Assembly: GCA_965229645.1 (NCBI GenBank)
Contig: OZ245893.1
Span: forward strand, 1,054,001-1,118,000
Direction of reading: 5' to 3'
Source: CAXQZM01 sp965229645
Lineage (GTDB): Bacteria; Pseudomonadota; Alphaproteobacteria; UBA7985
Length of the DNA: 64,000 nt
The notes below the pieces were generated by a model. The model did no database searches. It saw only the letters and a program-made list of their open reading frames with translations, and was not told the origin of the DNA. Of this stretch, positions 36,113 through 44,255 are shown in pieces; the stretch's first letter is position 1; every line of letters begins with the position of its first letter. The translations under genes were made by a program, and so were the position numbers.

Positions 36113-36349
36113 CCGCGAGCCGCCCTGCAGCAAAACGAACCTTGGTACACGTAACTAATAAAGCGTCAAAATTGTGAAAGAACGCGAAACTCATACGATT
36201 CACCGCTGTGCCTTTATCGTCACAGGACCGAATAAAAAAATCCGAAATTCAACAACTTAGATGCACTTGATCTGCGCTTGGGGTAGTCACTCTTTACGGG
36301 CATTCTATGGCCTGATTTATTTTTAGATATTTATTTTTAGTGAGCTTTT
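36113..36349. promoter_or_regulatory. ftsQ-ftsA intergenic region with a 12-bp direct repeat at the ftsA start
   Basis: This AT-rich gap separates the tightly overlapping mur/ftsQ block from ftsAZ and probably holds an ftsAZ promoter. Two perfect copies of atttatttttag occupy 36315-36326 and 36329-36340 (period 14), ending 9 bases before the ftsA ATG. No clear -35/-10 pair or CtrA box could be assigned by eye. Confidence 0.45.
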
Positions 36350-37594
36350 ATGGGGTTAATGAGTACGAGCGCGGATCCGATCGCTGTTCTCGATTTGGGG
36401 TCGCACCAAACACGGGTTGTCATTGCCGAAGCCCAGGGCCCAGACGAGATCAAAATCCTCGCCAGCGGTCAGTGCATGACCCGCGGCGTCGCCAAAGGGA
36501 TCGTCAACAACGCGGAGTTCGCGCAGCAGTCGATTGCCGATGCCCTCGCCCAAGCCGAAAACCTGGCGGGGATCAGCATTCGGCGCATGGCCGTCAGTGT
36601 CAATACGGCCAACCTCAGTTCCGTCCATATCGGCCTATCGGAGACTTTGAACGGCCAGCACGTGACCCCAGAGGTGCGCGAACGCATGGCGATTGCGGCC
36701 CGGCACGAGGCGCAAGCCCGCTTGCCCGCCGCGTCCCAGTGGCACAATTTGCATATGATCCCGCTTGGGTTTTCCTTGGACGGCGACCAGCCGACGGACG
36801 CCCCCGATGGCCTCAGTTGCCAAACCTTGGTGGCGCGGTACCATCTGGTTCATGCGCCCAAGACCTACATTGATAACCTCAAGGACTGTCTTTGGAACAA
36901 CAATATCGACGTGGAGACCTTTGTCCTCGCCCCCTACGCGGCGGGCATGTCCGCGCTCAAGCATAGCTTTCGGGAATTTGGCGCGACCTTGGTCGACTTA
37001 GGGGCCGAAACCACCTCCGTTGTGACGTTTCAGGGTTGGAAGTTGCAGCGCGCGGTCACACTGGCGGTCGGCAGTCATCATATCACGGGCGATGTTGCCC
37101 GACATCTGGGGCTCAATACCGATCAGGCCGAACGGTTGAAGGTCTCGCAGAGCACTCTCTCGCACGCTTTTGGCGCGCCGACCCCCACCGAAACCGCACC
37201 CTTGTTCGAGGCAAGAGAATTTGAACACACGGACCTCAATCCCGTCGTTGAATACCGCTTGCGCGAGATTCTGGACGCCGTGGACGAAGTCTTGACGGAC
37301 CCGAGGTTTGCCCTGCCGCAAACGCCTGCCTTGGTCTTTACGGGCGCGGGCGCGAATCTGCGCGGCTTTGGCGCTTACGCGGACAAGAAGTTTAGTCACA
37401 AGCGGGTGCAACTGGCCGCGCCAGCCGGGATCGACGGCGCGCCCGAAGACCTGAGCAACCCCAGCTTTGCCACCGCCTTGGGCCTTGTTCGCTACATGGC
37501 CAAATGGCGCGCCCAGCGCGCGGCCCGACGCGGCACCCTTCGGGGGCTCGCGCCCCAGGCCCTGCCGTTTCTGGGTCGCTTATTTGCGAATTGA
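36350..37594 (+). CDS. ftsA: Cell division protein FtsA
   Basis: Actin-like protein that tethers FtsZ to the membrane. The 414-residue sequence has the phosphate-1 region 'IAVLDLGSHQTRVVIAEAQ', the SHS2 insert ('MAVSVNTANLSSVHIGLSE'), phosphate-2 'GATLVDLGAETTSVVTF' and 'ALVFTGAGANLRGF'. The C-terminus is basic (WRAQRAARRGTLRGLAPQALPFLGRLFAN), fitting a membrane-targeting amphipathic helix. ATG 36350 is used; ATG 36359 is an alternative. Confidence 0.95.
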   Translation: MGLMSTSADPIAVLDLGSHQTRVVIAEAQGPDEIKILASGQCMTRGVAKGIVNNAEFAQQSIADALAQAENLAGISIRRMAVSVNTANLSSVHIGLSETLNGQHVTPEVRERMAIAARHEAQARLPAASQWHNLHMIPLGFSLDGDQPTDAPDGLSCQTLVARYHLVHAPKTYIDNLKDCLWNNNIDVETFVLAPYAAGMSALKHSFREFGATLVDLGAETTSVVTFQGWKLQRAVTLAVGSHHITGDVARHLGLNTDQAERLKVSQSTLSHAFGAPTPTETAPLFEAREFEHTDLNPVVEYRLREILDAVDEVLTDPRFALPQTPALVFTGAGANLRGFGAYADKKFSHKRVQLAAPAGIDGAPEDLSNPSFATALGLVRYMAKWRAQRAARRGTLRGLAPQALPFLGRLFAN

Positions 37595-37643
37595 TCCGAT
37601 GAACCCCTTGCGAATTTAACAAAAAGAAGTTTGAGGAAATTTT

Positions 37644-39476
37644 ATGGCCCTGCATCTACAAGTCCCCCAAGTCACCGACGAGTTCCGCCCGCGCATTTGC
37701 GTTGTGGGTGTTGGCGGCGCTGGCGGCAATGCCATCAACAACATGATCAGTTCGGGCCTCGAAGGCGTCGAGTTTCTGGTTTGCAATACGGACGCCCAAG
37801 ACCTGTCGCAGTCCCTATCCGAAAACCGCCTGCAACTCGGCCCCACGGTCACCAAAGGCCTGGGCGCGGGCATGCAGCCCATGGTCGGCGCGCAAGCGGC
37901 GGAGGAATCGATTGACGAAATTTTGCATCGCCTTGACGGTGCCAATATGGTTTTCATCACCGCTGGCATGGGCGGGGGAACGGGTACGGGTGCCGCGCCT
38001 GTCATCGCCAAGGCCTTGCGCGATCGTCATATTCTGACCGTTGGGGTCGTTACCCGACCCTTTGACTTCGAGGGCAAAAAGCGCTCAGCCTTCGCCGAAG
38101 AGGGCATCAGCAATCTTTCGTCCACCGTCGATACCCTGATCGTCATTCCCAACCAGAACTTGTTCCGACTGGCCGACCAGAACACAACCTTCGCCGATGC
38201 CTTCAAAATGGCGGACAATGTCCTGCTGGACGGGGTGCGCGGCGTCTCGGACTTGATTGTGAAGCCGGGCGTTGTGAACCTCGATTTCGCCGACGTTCGC
38301 ACGCTCATGACCGTCATGGGCAAGGCCATGATGGGAACGGGCGAGGCCGAGGGCGAGAGCCGCGCCATCGAAGCCGCCGAACGCGCGATTGCCAACCCCC
38401 TGCTCGACGACATTTCCCTCGACGGTGCTCAAGGCATCTTGATCAACGTGACAGGTGGATACGATGTCACCCTCTACGAGGTTGATATGGTGGCAAATCA
38501 CATCCGCGAAAAGGTGGATACGGAAGCCAACATCATTTTTGGTTCCTCCATTGATGCGAATATGGAGGGGATCCTGCGCGTCTCGGTCGTGGCAACGGGT
38601 ATTGATGCCCACCAGATGCGCCTGGGCACGGGGCCCTTTCCCCACCCAGGGCAAGGGATGCCTGTTGGGCCACGGCCTGGCGACCCGAACACCCCTGGCG
38701 GTGGCCCAGGCGGCGGAATGCCGCAACCTGCCCCGCGCGCCAAACCAGCACCTGCGCCGACGCCGCCGTCGCAAAACCAGTTCCGCAGTCCCTTTGCCTT
38801 TCGGTCCAACCGCGGCAACAACGACGCGAGCAACCAGAGCACCCAAGACCCTCGCATGAGCGCGGCGCCCGCGCGCGCGCCCTCGGCGCAGGCCACGACG
38901 CCCCAGGCTGCGGCGGCCTACCCCAAGGCCCCAGGCGCACCCGCCATGGCCGCGGCCCCTCGGCCCCAACCCGCAGCGGTGCCTGCGCAAGCGGCCTACG
39001 ATGTGCCCAAGCCCGTGCAACAACCGGTGCAGCCTGCGGCCTACGCGCCGCCAACGGCCCAAGCAACGGTGACCCCAGGACCGCAAGCGGACGCGCTCTA
39101 TCGCCCCTTCTCGCCGCAGTTGGGCAGCGACGACGCAGCTGCCAGCCCAGCGGCAGCAACACCCGCCGCTGAACCCGCCCCAAGACAAGCTCCGCCGTTG
39201 GAAGCCCTAGGCGCGCCCCTACCGCGCTTATTCAAAACGGACCAAGGGAACCCAACACCCTCACCGCAGACCGAGCCAGCGATGACCCGCCCAACGCCTG
39301 CCGTTCGGGACTTGGATGCGGCCCAGGGATCGGGGTTGCTCGACGGCGAAGAAGTGTCCCAAGCCGACGCAGGCCCGCGCGTTCTCGACGTCGACGATGT
39401 GATGAGCAGCAGTCTTGCCAAGTTCCGCAGCGACAATGACAAGACGCCCTCGTTCTTCAAGCAGGCGAGAAACTAA
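37644..39476 (+). CDS. ftsZ: Cell division GTPase FtsZ
   Basis: The tubulin-like Z-ring protein. The GTPase core (residues about 15-330) has 'CVVGVGGAGGNAINNM', the tubulin signature GGGTGTG at 110-116 and the T7 loop 'NLDFADVRTLM'. At 610 residues it is far longer than the E. coli protein. The extra length is a Pro/Ala/Gln-rich disordered linker (about 335-575) of the kind known from alphaproteobacteria. The C-terminal peptide reads TPSFFKQARN, a variant of the conserved FtsA-binding tail. Confidence 0.97.
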   Translation: MALHLQVPQVTDEFRPRICVVGVGGAGGNAINNMISSGLEGVEFLVCNTDAQDLSQSLSENRLQLGPTVTKGLGAGMQPMVGAQAAEESIDEILHRLDGANMVFITAGMGGGTGTGAAPVIAKALRDRHILTVGVVTRPFDFEGKKRSAFAEEGISNLSSTVDTLIVIPNQNLFRLADQNTTFADAFKMADNVLLDGVRGVSDLIVKPGVVNLDFADVRTLMTVMGKAMMGTGEAEGESRAIEAAERAIANPLLDDISLDGAQGILINVTGGYDVTLYEVDMVANHIREKVDTEANIIFGSSIDANMEGILRVSVVATGIDAHQMRLGTGPFPHPGQGMPVGPRPGDPNTPGGGPGGGMPQPAPRAKPAPAPTPPSQNQFRSPFAFRSNRGNNDASNQSTQDPRMSAAPARAPSAQATTPQAAAAYPKAPGAPAMAAAPRPQPAAVPAQAAYDVPKPVQQPVQPAAYAPPTAQATVTPGPQADALYRPFSPQLGSDDAAASPAAATPAAEPAPRQAPPLEALGAPLPRLFKTDQGNPTPSPQTEPAMTRPTPAVRDLDAAQGSGLLDGEEVSQADAGPRVLDVDDVMSSSLAKFRSDNDKTPSFFKQARN

Positions 39477-39647
39477 GTCAATTCACTCGATTCTGAATTC
39501 ACCAACGCCAAGACAACTCAATCCTTCTTGGCCTTGGTATAGGTTCCCCACAACTGCGGGGCTGTGATCGCGCTCCCACAGGTTTTTTTCGCGCACCCAG
39601 TCGAGAAAACCCAAGAATTCCAACTAGATAGAGTCCCGTCACTTCTA

Positions 39648-39662
39648 ACCTTAACATAAGGT
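39648..39662. promoter_or_regulatory. Perfect palindrome upstream of lpxC
   Basis: accttaacataaggt has 6-bp arms and a 3-base spacer and lies 49 bases before the lpxC start, in a 234-base gap without a gene. It could be an operator or part of the lpxC promoter; nothing else supports a role. Confidence 0.25.
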
Positions 39663-39710
39663 AACGCGAGTTGTCTTTATCCGCGCGCACGCGGTGATTA
39701 AGCGCGCGCC

Positions 39711-40700
39711 ATGGATTGGATTGCGACTTCCCCAGCGCCTGCCACGCCCGCCAGGAGGGCGACGCTGGACATTCCTGTTCCTTCCGCGCCCGTTGATCTG
39801 AACTTTGCCTTTTCGGCCCACCGCTCCGTAACCCAGCACACCTTGGCGCGGCCCCTGGCTTTTCATGGGCGCGGCGTTCATTCTGGCCGCGCCGTCACCG
39901 TGCAACTGCTGCCCGCTGCCGTCGATCACGGTATTCGGTTTTTCCGCAGCGACTTGCACAATGGGGCCCGCCTCATCGTTCCGTCCGCGCACCAAGTGGA
40001 CGACACGCGCCTCTGCACAACCCTGATCAATCAGGAGGGCAGCGAAATCGGCACGGTCGAGCATGTTCTGGCGGCCCTGCACGGGGCGGGGGTCAGCAAT
40101 TGCTTGATTGATATCGACGGTCCCGAGTTGCCGATTTTGGACGGCTCGTCCCACCCTTTTACCACCGCACTGTCCCAGGTTGGCCTGCAAGATCAGGCAG
40201 CACCGCAAACGTACTTGAAGATTTTGCGCCCCGTCGAGGTCCGCGATGGCGAACGGATCGCGCGTCTCCGCCCTGCTGACGGCGGTTCAGACCCGCGCTT
40301 GACCCTGAACTTTGCCATCGATTTTGACGCCGTCTGCATCGGACATCAGACTTTCACCCTAAATTTGACCCCAGAATCGTTCGCGACCCAAGTATCAGCA
40401 GCGCGAACTTTCGGCTTTGTCGAACAAATTGATACCTTGCGCCGTCAAGGCCTGATCCGCGGTGCCAGCGATGAAAACGCCATCGTCGTGCGCGATGGGA
40501 CCGTTCAAAACCCTGAGGGGTTGCGGTTCCCCGACGAATTTGTGCGTCACAAGGTTTTGGATGCCGTTGGGGATTTGTTTATTGAGGGTATCCCTCTGAT
40601 TGGGATTTACGATGGCATCCGCGCAGGGCACGAAATGACCAATCGAGTCATGCGCGCCTTGATGGCCGATCCCCAGAACACCCGTCTCGTCAAGGTTTGA
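39711..40700 (+). CDS. lpxC: UDP-3-O-acyl-N-acetylglucosamine deacetylase LpxC
   Basis: Zinc deacetylase, the committed step of lipid A synthesis. The 329-residue product has 'TLARPLAFHGRGVHSGRAVTVQLLPA', the zinc ligand region 'GTVEHVLAALHGAGVSNCLIDIDGPELPILDGSS' and 'FVRHKVLDAVGDL' with the second zinc histidine and catalytic residues. About 38 residues precede the usual family start, so an internal start is possible, but no better-placed start codon is obvious. It ends the dcw block. Confidence 0.96.
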   Translation: MDWIATSPAPATPARRATLDIPVPSAPVDLNFAFSAHRSVTQHTLARPLAFHGRGVHSGRAVTVQLLPAAVDHGIRFFRSDLHNGARLIVPSAHQVDDTRLCTTLINQEGSEIGTVEHVLAALHGAGVSNCLIDIDGPELPILDGSSHPFTTALSQVGLQDQAAPQTYLKILRPVEVRDGERIARLRPADGGSDPRLTLNFAIDFDAVCIGHQTFTLNLTPESFATQVSAARTFGFVEQIDTLRRQGLIRGASDENAIVVRDGTVQNPEGLRFPDEFVRHKVLDAVGDLFIEGIPLIGIYDGIRAGHEMTNRVMRALMADPQNTRLVKV

Positions 40701-40813
40701 AGCCGCGATTTTTGTGGACATGGGGCGCAAGGCGTTACATATCAGGGTCCTGTACCCAAGGAGACCCCCTTGTTGCTTGCCGCGCCGCAGACACAACAAT
40801 AGATCCGCAGACC

Positions 40814-41044
40814 ATGCGTGATTCGCTCATGGTGTTGAACTTTGACGACAAGTCCCCGATCAGCAGCAAGATTTGCGTTTTTAGGCTTGCGGGGCAGGTC
40901 TTCGTCAAGCAATGGGCGTCTATGGATAGACCTGGACTTGGTCGGTTGCAAAGCGCCAACGCCGCCTACCCGCCGATTGACGTGACCGAGGAACATGATC
41001 TTGAATGTATCGCCAGGGTTGTGGCCGCAACAAATGAGTTTTGA
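40814..41044 (+). CDS. Small hypothetical protein
   Basis: A 76-codon frame starting MRDSLMVLNFDDKSPISSK and ending just before the Rap1a/Tai-like gene. It has no recognised domain, signal peptide or membrane segment and no clear ribosome-binding site. Its spacing, ending 6 bases before the next start, hints at a shared transcript, but the frame could be fortuitous. Confidence 0.3.
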   Translation: MRDSLMVLNFDDKSPISSKICVFRLAGQVFVKQWASMDRPGLGRLQSANAAYPPIDVTEEHDLECIARVVAATNEF

Positions 41045-41049
41045 GCATT

Positions 41050-41577
41050 ATGCGATTTAGACGCCTACTGATGCCCGCTATTGCGATCCTGTCTTTGCCA
41101 AGCGCCTTGATTGCACAAGAACCTTTGAGCGAGCAATACTACAAAACTGGAAACGACGCTCTAGACATGTGCGCGGGCGAAACCAGCTATCTCTGCCCCG
41201 CATACGTTCAGGGCTTGTTTGACGGCATATCTTACCAATCGGGCCAGAGACTTGCCATTGATGGAAACGGCTTTTTCATTTTTATTGATGATGCAACTGG
41301 CGTACCTTTGAGTTACAAAGATTTGGACCGAAACGGAGTCCCAATATATTTTTATCCAGACTTGCGAGAGGGAAGATTCGCTGAGTGGGCAGATTCTGGG
41401 CGCGAGTATAGCCTTCCTGAAAATTGGATAACGATTTGCCCCCCAACGTCCTCAACAAGCGGGCAAGACCAAGACATTTTTCTCAACTACCTCCGAAACC
41501 ACCCTGAAGAAAGGCACCTGACCGCAGCTGAACTGTTCCACACGTCTATGCAAGAAGCCTTCCCTTGCCTCGAGTGA
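41050..41577 (+). CDS. Rap1a/Tai-family periplasmic protein
   Basis: A 175-residue exported protein with signal peptide MRFRRLLMPAIAILSLPSALIAQ. The C-terminal part 'WITICPPTSSTSGQDQDIFLNYLRNHPEERHLTAAELFHTSMQEAFPC' matches the Rap1a/Tai pattern ('ICxP ... YLRxxPExRHxxAAxLVxxALxxAFPC') with paired cysteines, and the N-terminal 'MCAGETSYLCPAYVQGLFDGI' fits too. Rap1a is an immunity protein against a type VI effector, but many members are not linked to effectors, and none is visible here. Function is therefore open. Confidence 0.65.
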   Translation: MRFRRLLMPAIAILSLPSALIAQEPLSEQYYKTGNDALDMCAGETSYLCPAYVQGLFDGISYQSGQRLAIDGNGFFIFIDDATGVPLSYKDLDRNGVPIYFYPDLREGRFAEWADSGREYSLPENWITICPPTSSTSGQDQDIFLNYLRNHPEERHLTAAELFHTSMQEAFPCLE

Positions 41578-41781
41578 CCCGCCTCCCAGCCCTACTCGCC
41601 CTAACCGCCAGCGCCACCGCCCAACTGATTGCGAATACCAGGCTGCCCATTGCTGGGGCAGGGAAATAGAACGCGGCGTGACCGATGGAGACCGCGTCAA
41701 TTATTCTAGTCGACTTGGAATCCTGTTTAGACGTCAAAAAATTAAGTCGCCTTCGCATTTTTGACGATTTATAGGGCGTCC
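41578..41781. other. Intergenic region between Rap1a-like gene and bamD
   Basis: No gene found in these 204 bases. It contains one more copy of the palindrome half 'tagtcgacttggaatcc' (about 41706-41722). Confidence 0.4.
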
Positions 41782-42528
41782 ATGCTCAGGTCGCTTTCGC
41801 TTCTTATCTTGTGCTTGATTTTAACCGCCTGCGACGGCGAACAAACGGCCGACTACGATACGAACACCAAGGGCACGGCTGAAGAGTTGTTTGACAAGGC
41901 GGGCCTTGCCCGATCGAAAAAAAACTATGAAGACGCTGCAGGGCTCTATGCGGAGGTTGAGCGGCAATACCCCCTGAACCCCCTCGCCGTTGACTCGCAG
42001 TACGCGCGCGCCGAGACTTTCTATGAGGGCCAGCTCTATGACGAAGCTATTCTCGCCTTCGATCGGTTCTTGTCGTTCAACCCTGGGGATCCGCGCGCGC
42101 CCCAAGCCATGCGCCTGCGGGCCCTATCGTTCTATGAAGAGATTCCCGACGTCAATCGCGACCAAGGGGTTACGCGCCAGGCCGAAACGGCCCTCAAGGC
42201 CTTGATCGCGGCCTTTCCGGGCACCGAGGAGGCTGCCGACGCGGCGGCGAAGCTGGTCTTGGTCTACGATCAGCTTGCGGGGCATAGCATGGTCATTGGC
42301 CGCACCTACCAAAACCAAAACCGATACTTGGCCGCGCACAATCGGTTCAAAGACGTGATTGAACAGTACCCGACAACGAGCCAGGTCCCCGAGGCCTTCT
42401 ACCGCTTGGTTGAAACGTCGCTCGCGCTCGGATTGGCGGGGGAGGCCCGCCGCTACGGTGCCACCTTGGGCTACAATTTTCCCTCGAACCCCTGGTACGC
42501 CCGCGCCTACGCGCTGCTGACAAATTAG
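41782..42528 (+). CDS. bamD: Outer membrane assembly lipoprotein BamD
   Basis: A 248-residue lipoprotein of the BAM complex, which inserts beta-barrel proteins into the outer membrane. The signal peptide ends in a lipobox (LILTACDG). The body is a row of tetratricopeptide-like repeats ('AEELFDKAGLARSKKNYEDAAGLYAEVERQYPLNPLAVDSQYARAETFYEGQLYDEAILAFDRFLSFNPGDPRAPQAM'). ATG 41782 puts the lipobox cysteine at residue 18. It is followed by recN, a common alphaproteobacterial arrangement. Confidence 0.94.
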   Translation: MLRSLSLLILCLILTACDGEQTADYDTNTKGTAEELFDKAGLARSKKNYEDAAGLYAEVERQYPLNPLAVDSQYARAETFYEGQLYDEAILAFDRFLSFNPGDPRAPQAMRLRALSFYEEIPDVNRDQGVTRQAETALKALIAAFPGTEEAADAAAKLVLVYDQLAGHSMVIGRTYQNQNRYLAAHNRFKDVIEQYPTTSQVPEAFYRLVETSLALGLAGEARRYGATLGYNFPSNPWYARAYALLTN

Positions 42529-42566
42529 CGTTTTGATCCCCGCTGAAGGCGCCTATAGGCGCGGAT

Positions 42567-44255
42567 GTGCTAACGCATCTCACCCTCAACAACTTTGTTC
42601 TGATCGATGCTCTGGATCAGCCCTTGCATCCAGGCCTGTGCGTCATAACGGGGGAAACGGGCGCGGGAAAGTCGATCATGCTGACCGCCCTGGGGCTGGT
42701 CACGGGCGCGCGGGTACAGCCTGGCCTGATTGGCCTCCGTGGGGACCGCGCCGACGTCACCGCCGTGTTCGACCTGCCCACGGCCCATCCGTGCCAGCGC
42801 ATTTTGGCCGAACATCATATGAATCGGCCAGACGGGGATCAGCCCACGAGCCTCGTACTACGCCGAACCCTGACCCAGGATGGTCGCACCAAGGCCTTCG
42901 TCAACGCCAGCGCCGTGCCCGTGGCGTTTCTTGCCAGTCTGGGGCAACACTTGGTGGAAATTCAGGGCCAATTCGATCAGCTCGCGATCTTGAACCCCAG
43001 CAACCATCGCAGTCTGCTCGACAAGGCCCTGGGACTGGAAAAGCCTCTGGCAGACCTGGCAACACGGCACGCCGCACGCGAAGACGCCGCCGCCGCGCTG
43101 GCCGCCGAGACCGAACGCCTGGCGAAATTGAGCGAAGATCAGGACTACCTGCGGCACTGCTTGCAAGAACTGGACCAAGCAAAGATTGACCCTGGCGAAG
43201 CCGAGACCTTGTTGACGCGGCGGCAGTCTTTGCGCGTCTTGAGCGCGGCGGAGGATTCGCTCGGCCAACTCACCCAAGTCATCAACGGCGATCGCGGCCT
43301 GATCGACCAGCTAACCAAGGCGACAAAGCTCGCCAGCCGCTTGCCCAGCGATTTGGCCGAGGACATGGCGGGCCTGATCGGGGACTTGGACCAGGCCTGG
43401 AACGCGAGTGAGAGCGCCGCCCAGGCCTTGACCCTGAAGTTGCAAGATTTGGGCGCGGCAGAACAGGAACTAGAAGCGGTCTCCGAACGCCTGTTTTTGC
43501 TGAAGGACTTGGCGCGCAAGCACGACTGCCAGCCCGAAGACTTGCTGGACCAACAGGCGAAGATCGCCGAGACCTTGCGCACCTTAGACGAGGGCCAGAC
43601 GCAGCTTCGTGGACTAAGGCGCGCCTTGGATCAGGCAACGCAGGCCTACGCCGAGGCGGCGGATACGGTCAGCGCCGCGCGCACCGCGGGCGCTACGCGC
43701 CTGTCCGCCGCGATCAGGGCTGAACTGCCCGATCTGCGCTTGCCCGAGGCCGAGGTGTATTTTGAGCTGCGCAGCGAGGCCAACGCGCTTGCGGGGCCGC
43801 AGGGGTACGATCAGGTCAGGCTCATGGCGCAAACCAATCCAGGGGCCGCCCCTGGCCCGCTGGAGAAGGTTGCCTCGGGCGGCGAGTTATCGCGGATCCT
43901 CCTGGCCTTCAAACTGGCCCTCACCCCGACCAGCGGCCCTGGCCCCCTGCTGGTCTTCGACGAAGCCGATGCAGGGGTCGGCGGGGCCACTGCCGCGGCC
44001 CTGGGCCGCCGCCTGCGCCATTTGGGCACGGTCTCGCAGGTCCTGGCCGTCACCCACTCCCCGCAAATGGCGGCGGCGGGCCATTGGCATTTGAAGGTGA
44101 CCAAAGTCACGGACGAACAGGGCGCAGGCACGCACATCACCGAGCTGCAAGGCACCGACCGCACCCAGGAAATTGCGCGCATGTTGGCGGGCCGTCACAT
44201 CGGCCAAGCGGCCCAGGACGCCGCCCGAACCCTCGAACGCGAATTCGCCGCATGA
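42567..44255 (+). CDS. recN: DNA repair protein RecN
   Basis: SMC-like ATPase in double-strand break repair. The 562-residue protein has the N-terminal head 'LTLNNFVLIDALDQPLHPGLCVITGETGAGKSIM', 'VEIQGQFDQLAIL', a long coiled-coil middle and the C-terminal head 'VASGGELSRILLAFKLAL' plus Walker B 'LLVFDEADAGVGGATAAALG' and 'QVLAVTHSPQMAA'. GTG 42567 is the start by conservation. It overlaps ligA by 4 bases. Confidence 0.96.
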   Translation: MLTHLTLNNFVLIDALDQPLHPGLCVITGETGAGKSIMLTALGLVTGARVQPGLIGLRGDRADVTAVFDLPTAHPCQRILAEHHMNRPDGDQPTSLVLRRTLTQDGRTKAFVNASAVPVAFLASLGQHLVEIQGQFDQLAILNPSNHRSLLDKALGLEKPLADLATRHAAREDAAAALAAETERLAKLSEDQDYLRHCLQELDQAKIDPGEAETLLTRRQSLRVLSAAEDSLGQLTQVINGDRGLIDQLTKATKLASRLPSDLAEDMAGLIGDLDQAWNASESAAQALTLKLQDLGAAEQELEAVSERLFLLKDLARKHDCQPEDLLDQQAKIAETLRTLDEGQTQLRGLRRALDQATQAYAEAADTVSAARTAGATRLSAAIRAELPDLRLPEAEVYFELRSEANALAGPQGYDQVRLMAQTNPGAAPGPLEKVASGGELSRILLAFKLALTPTSGPGPLLVFDEADAGVGGATAAALGRRLRHLGTVSQVLAVTHSPQMAAAGHWHLKVTKVTDEQGAGTHITELQGTDRTQEIARMLAGRHIGQAAQDAARTLEREFAA

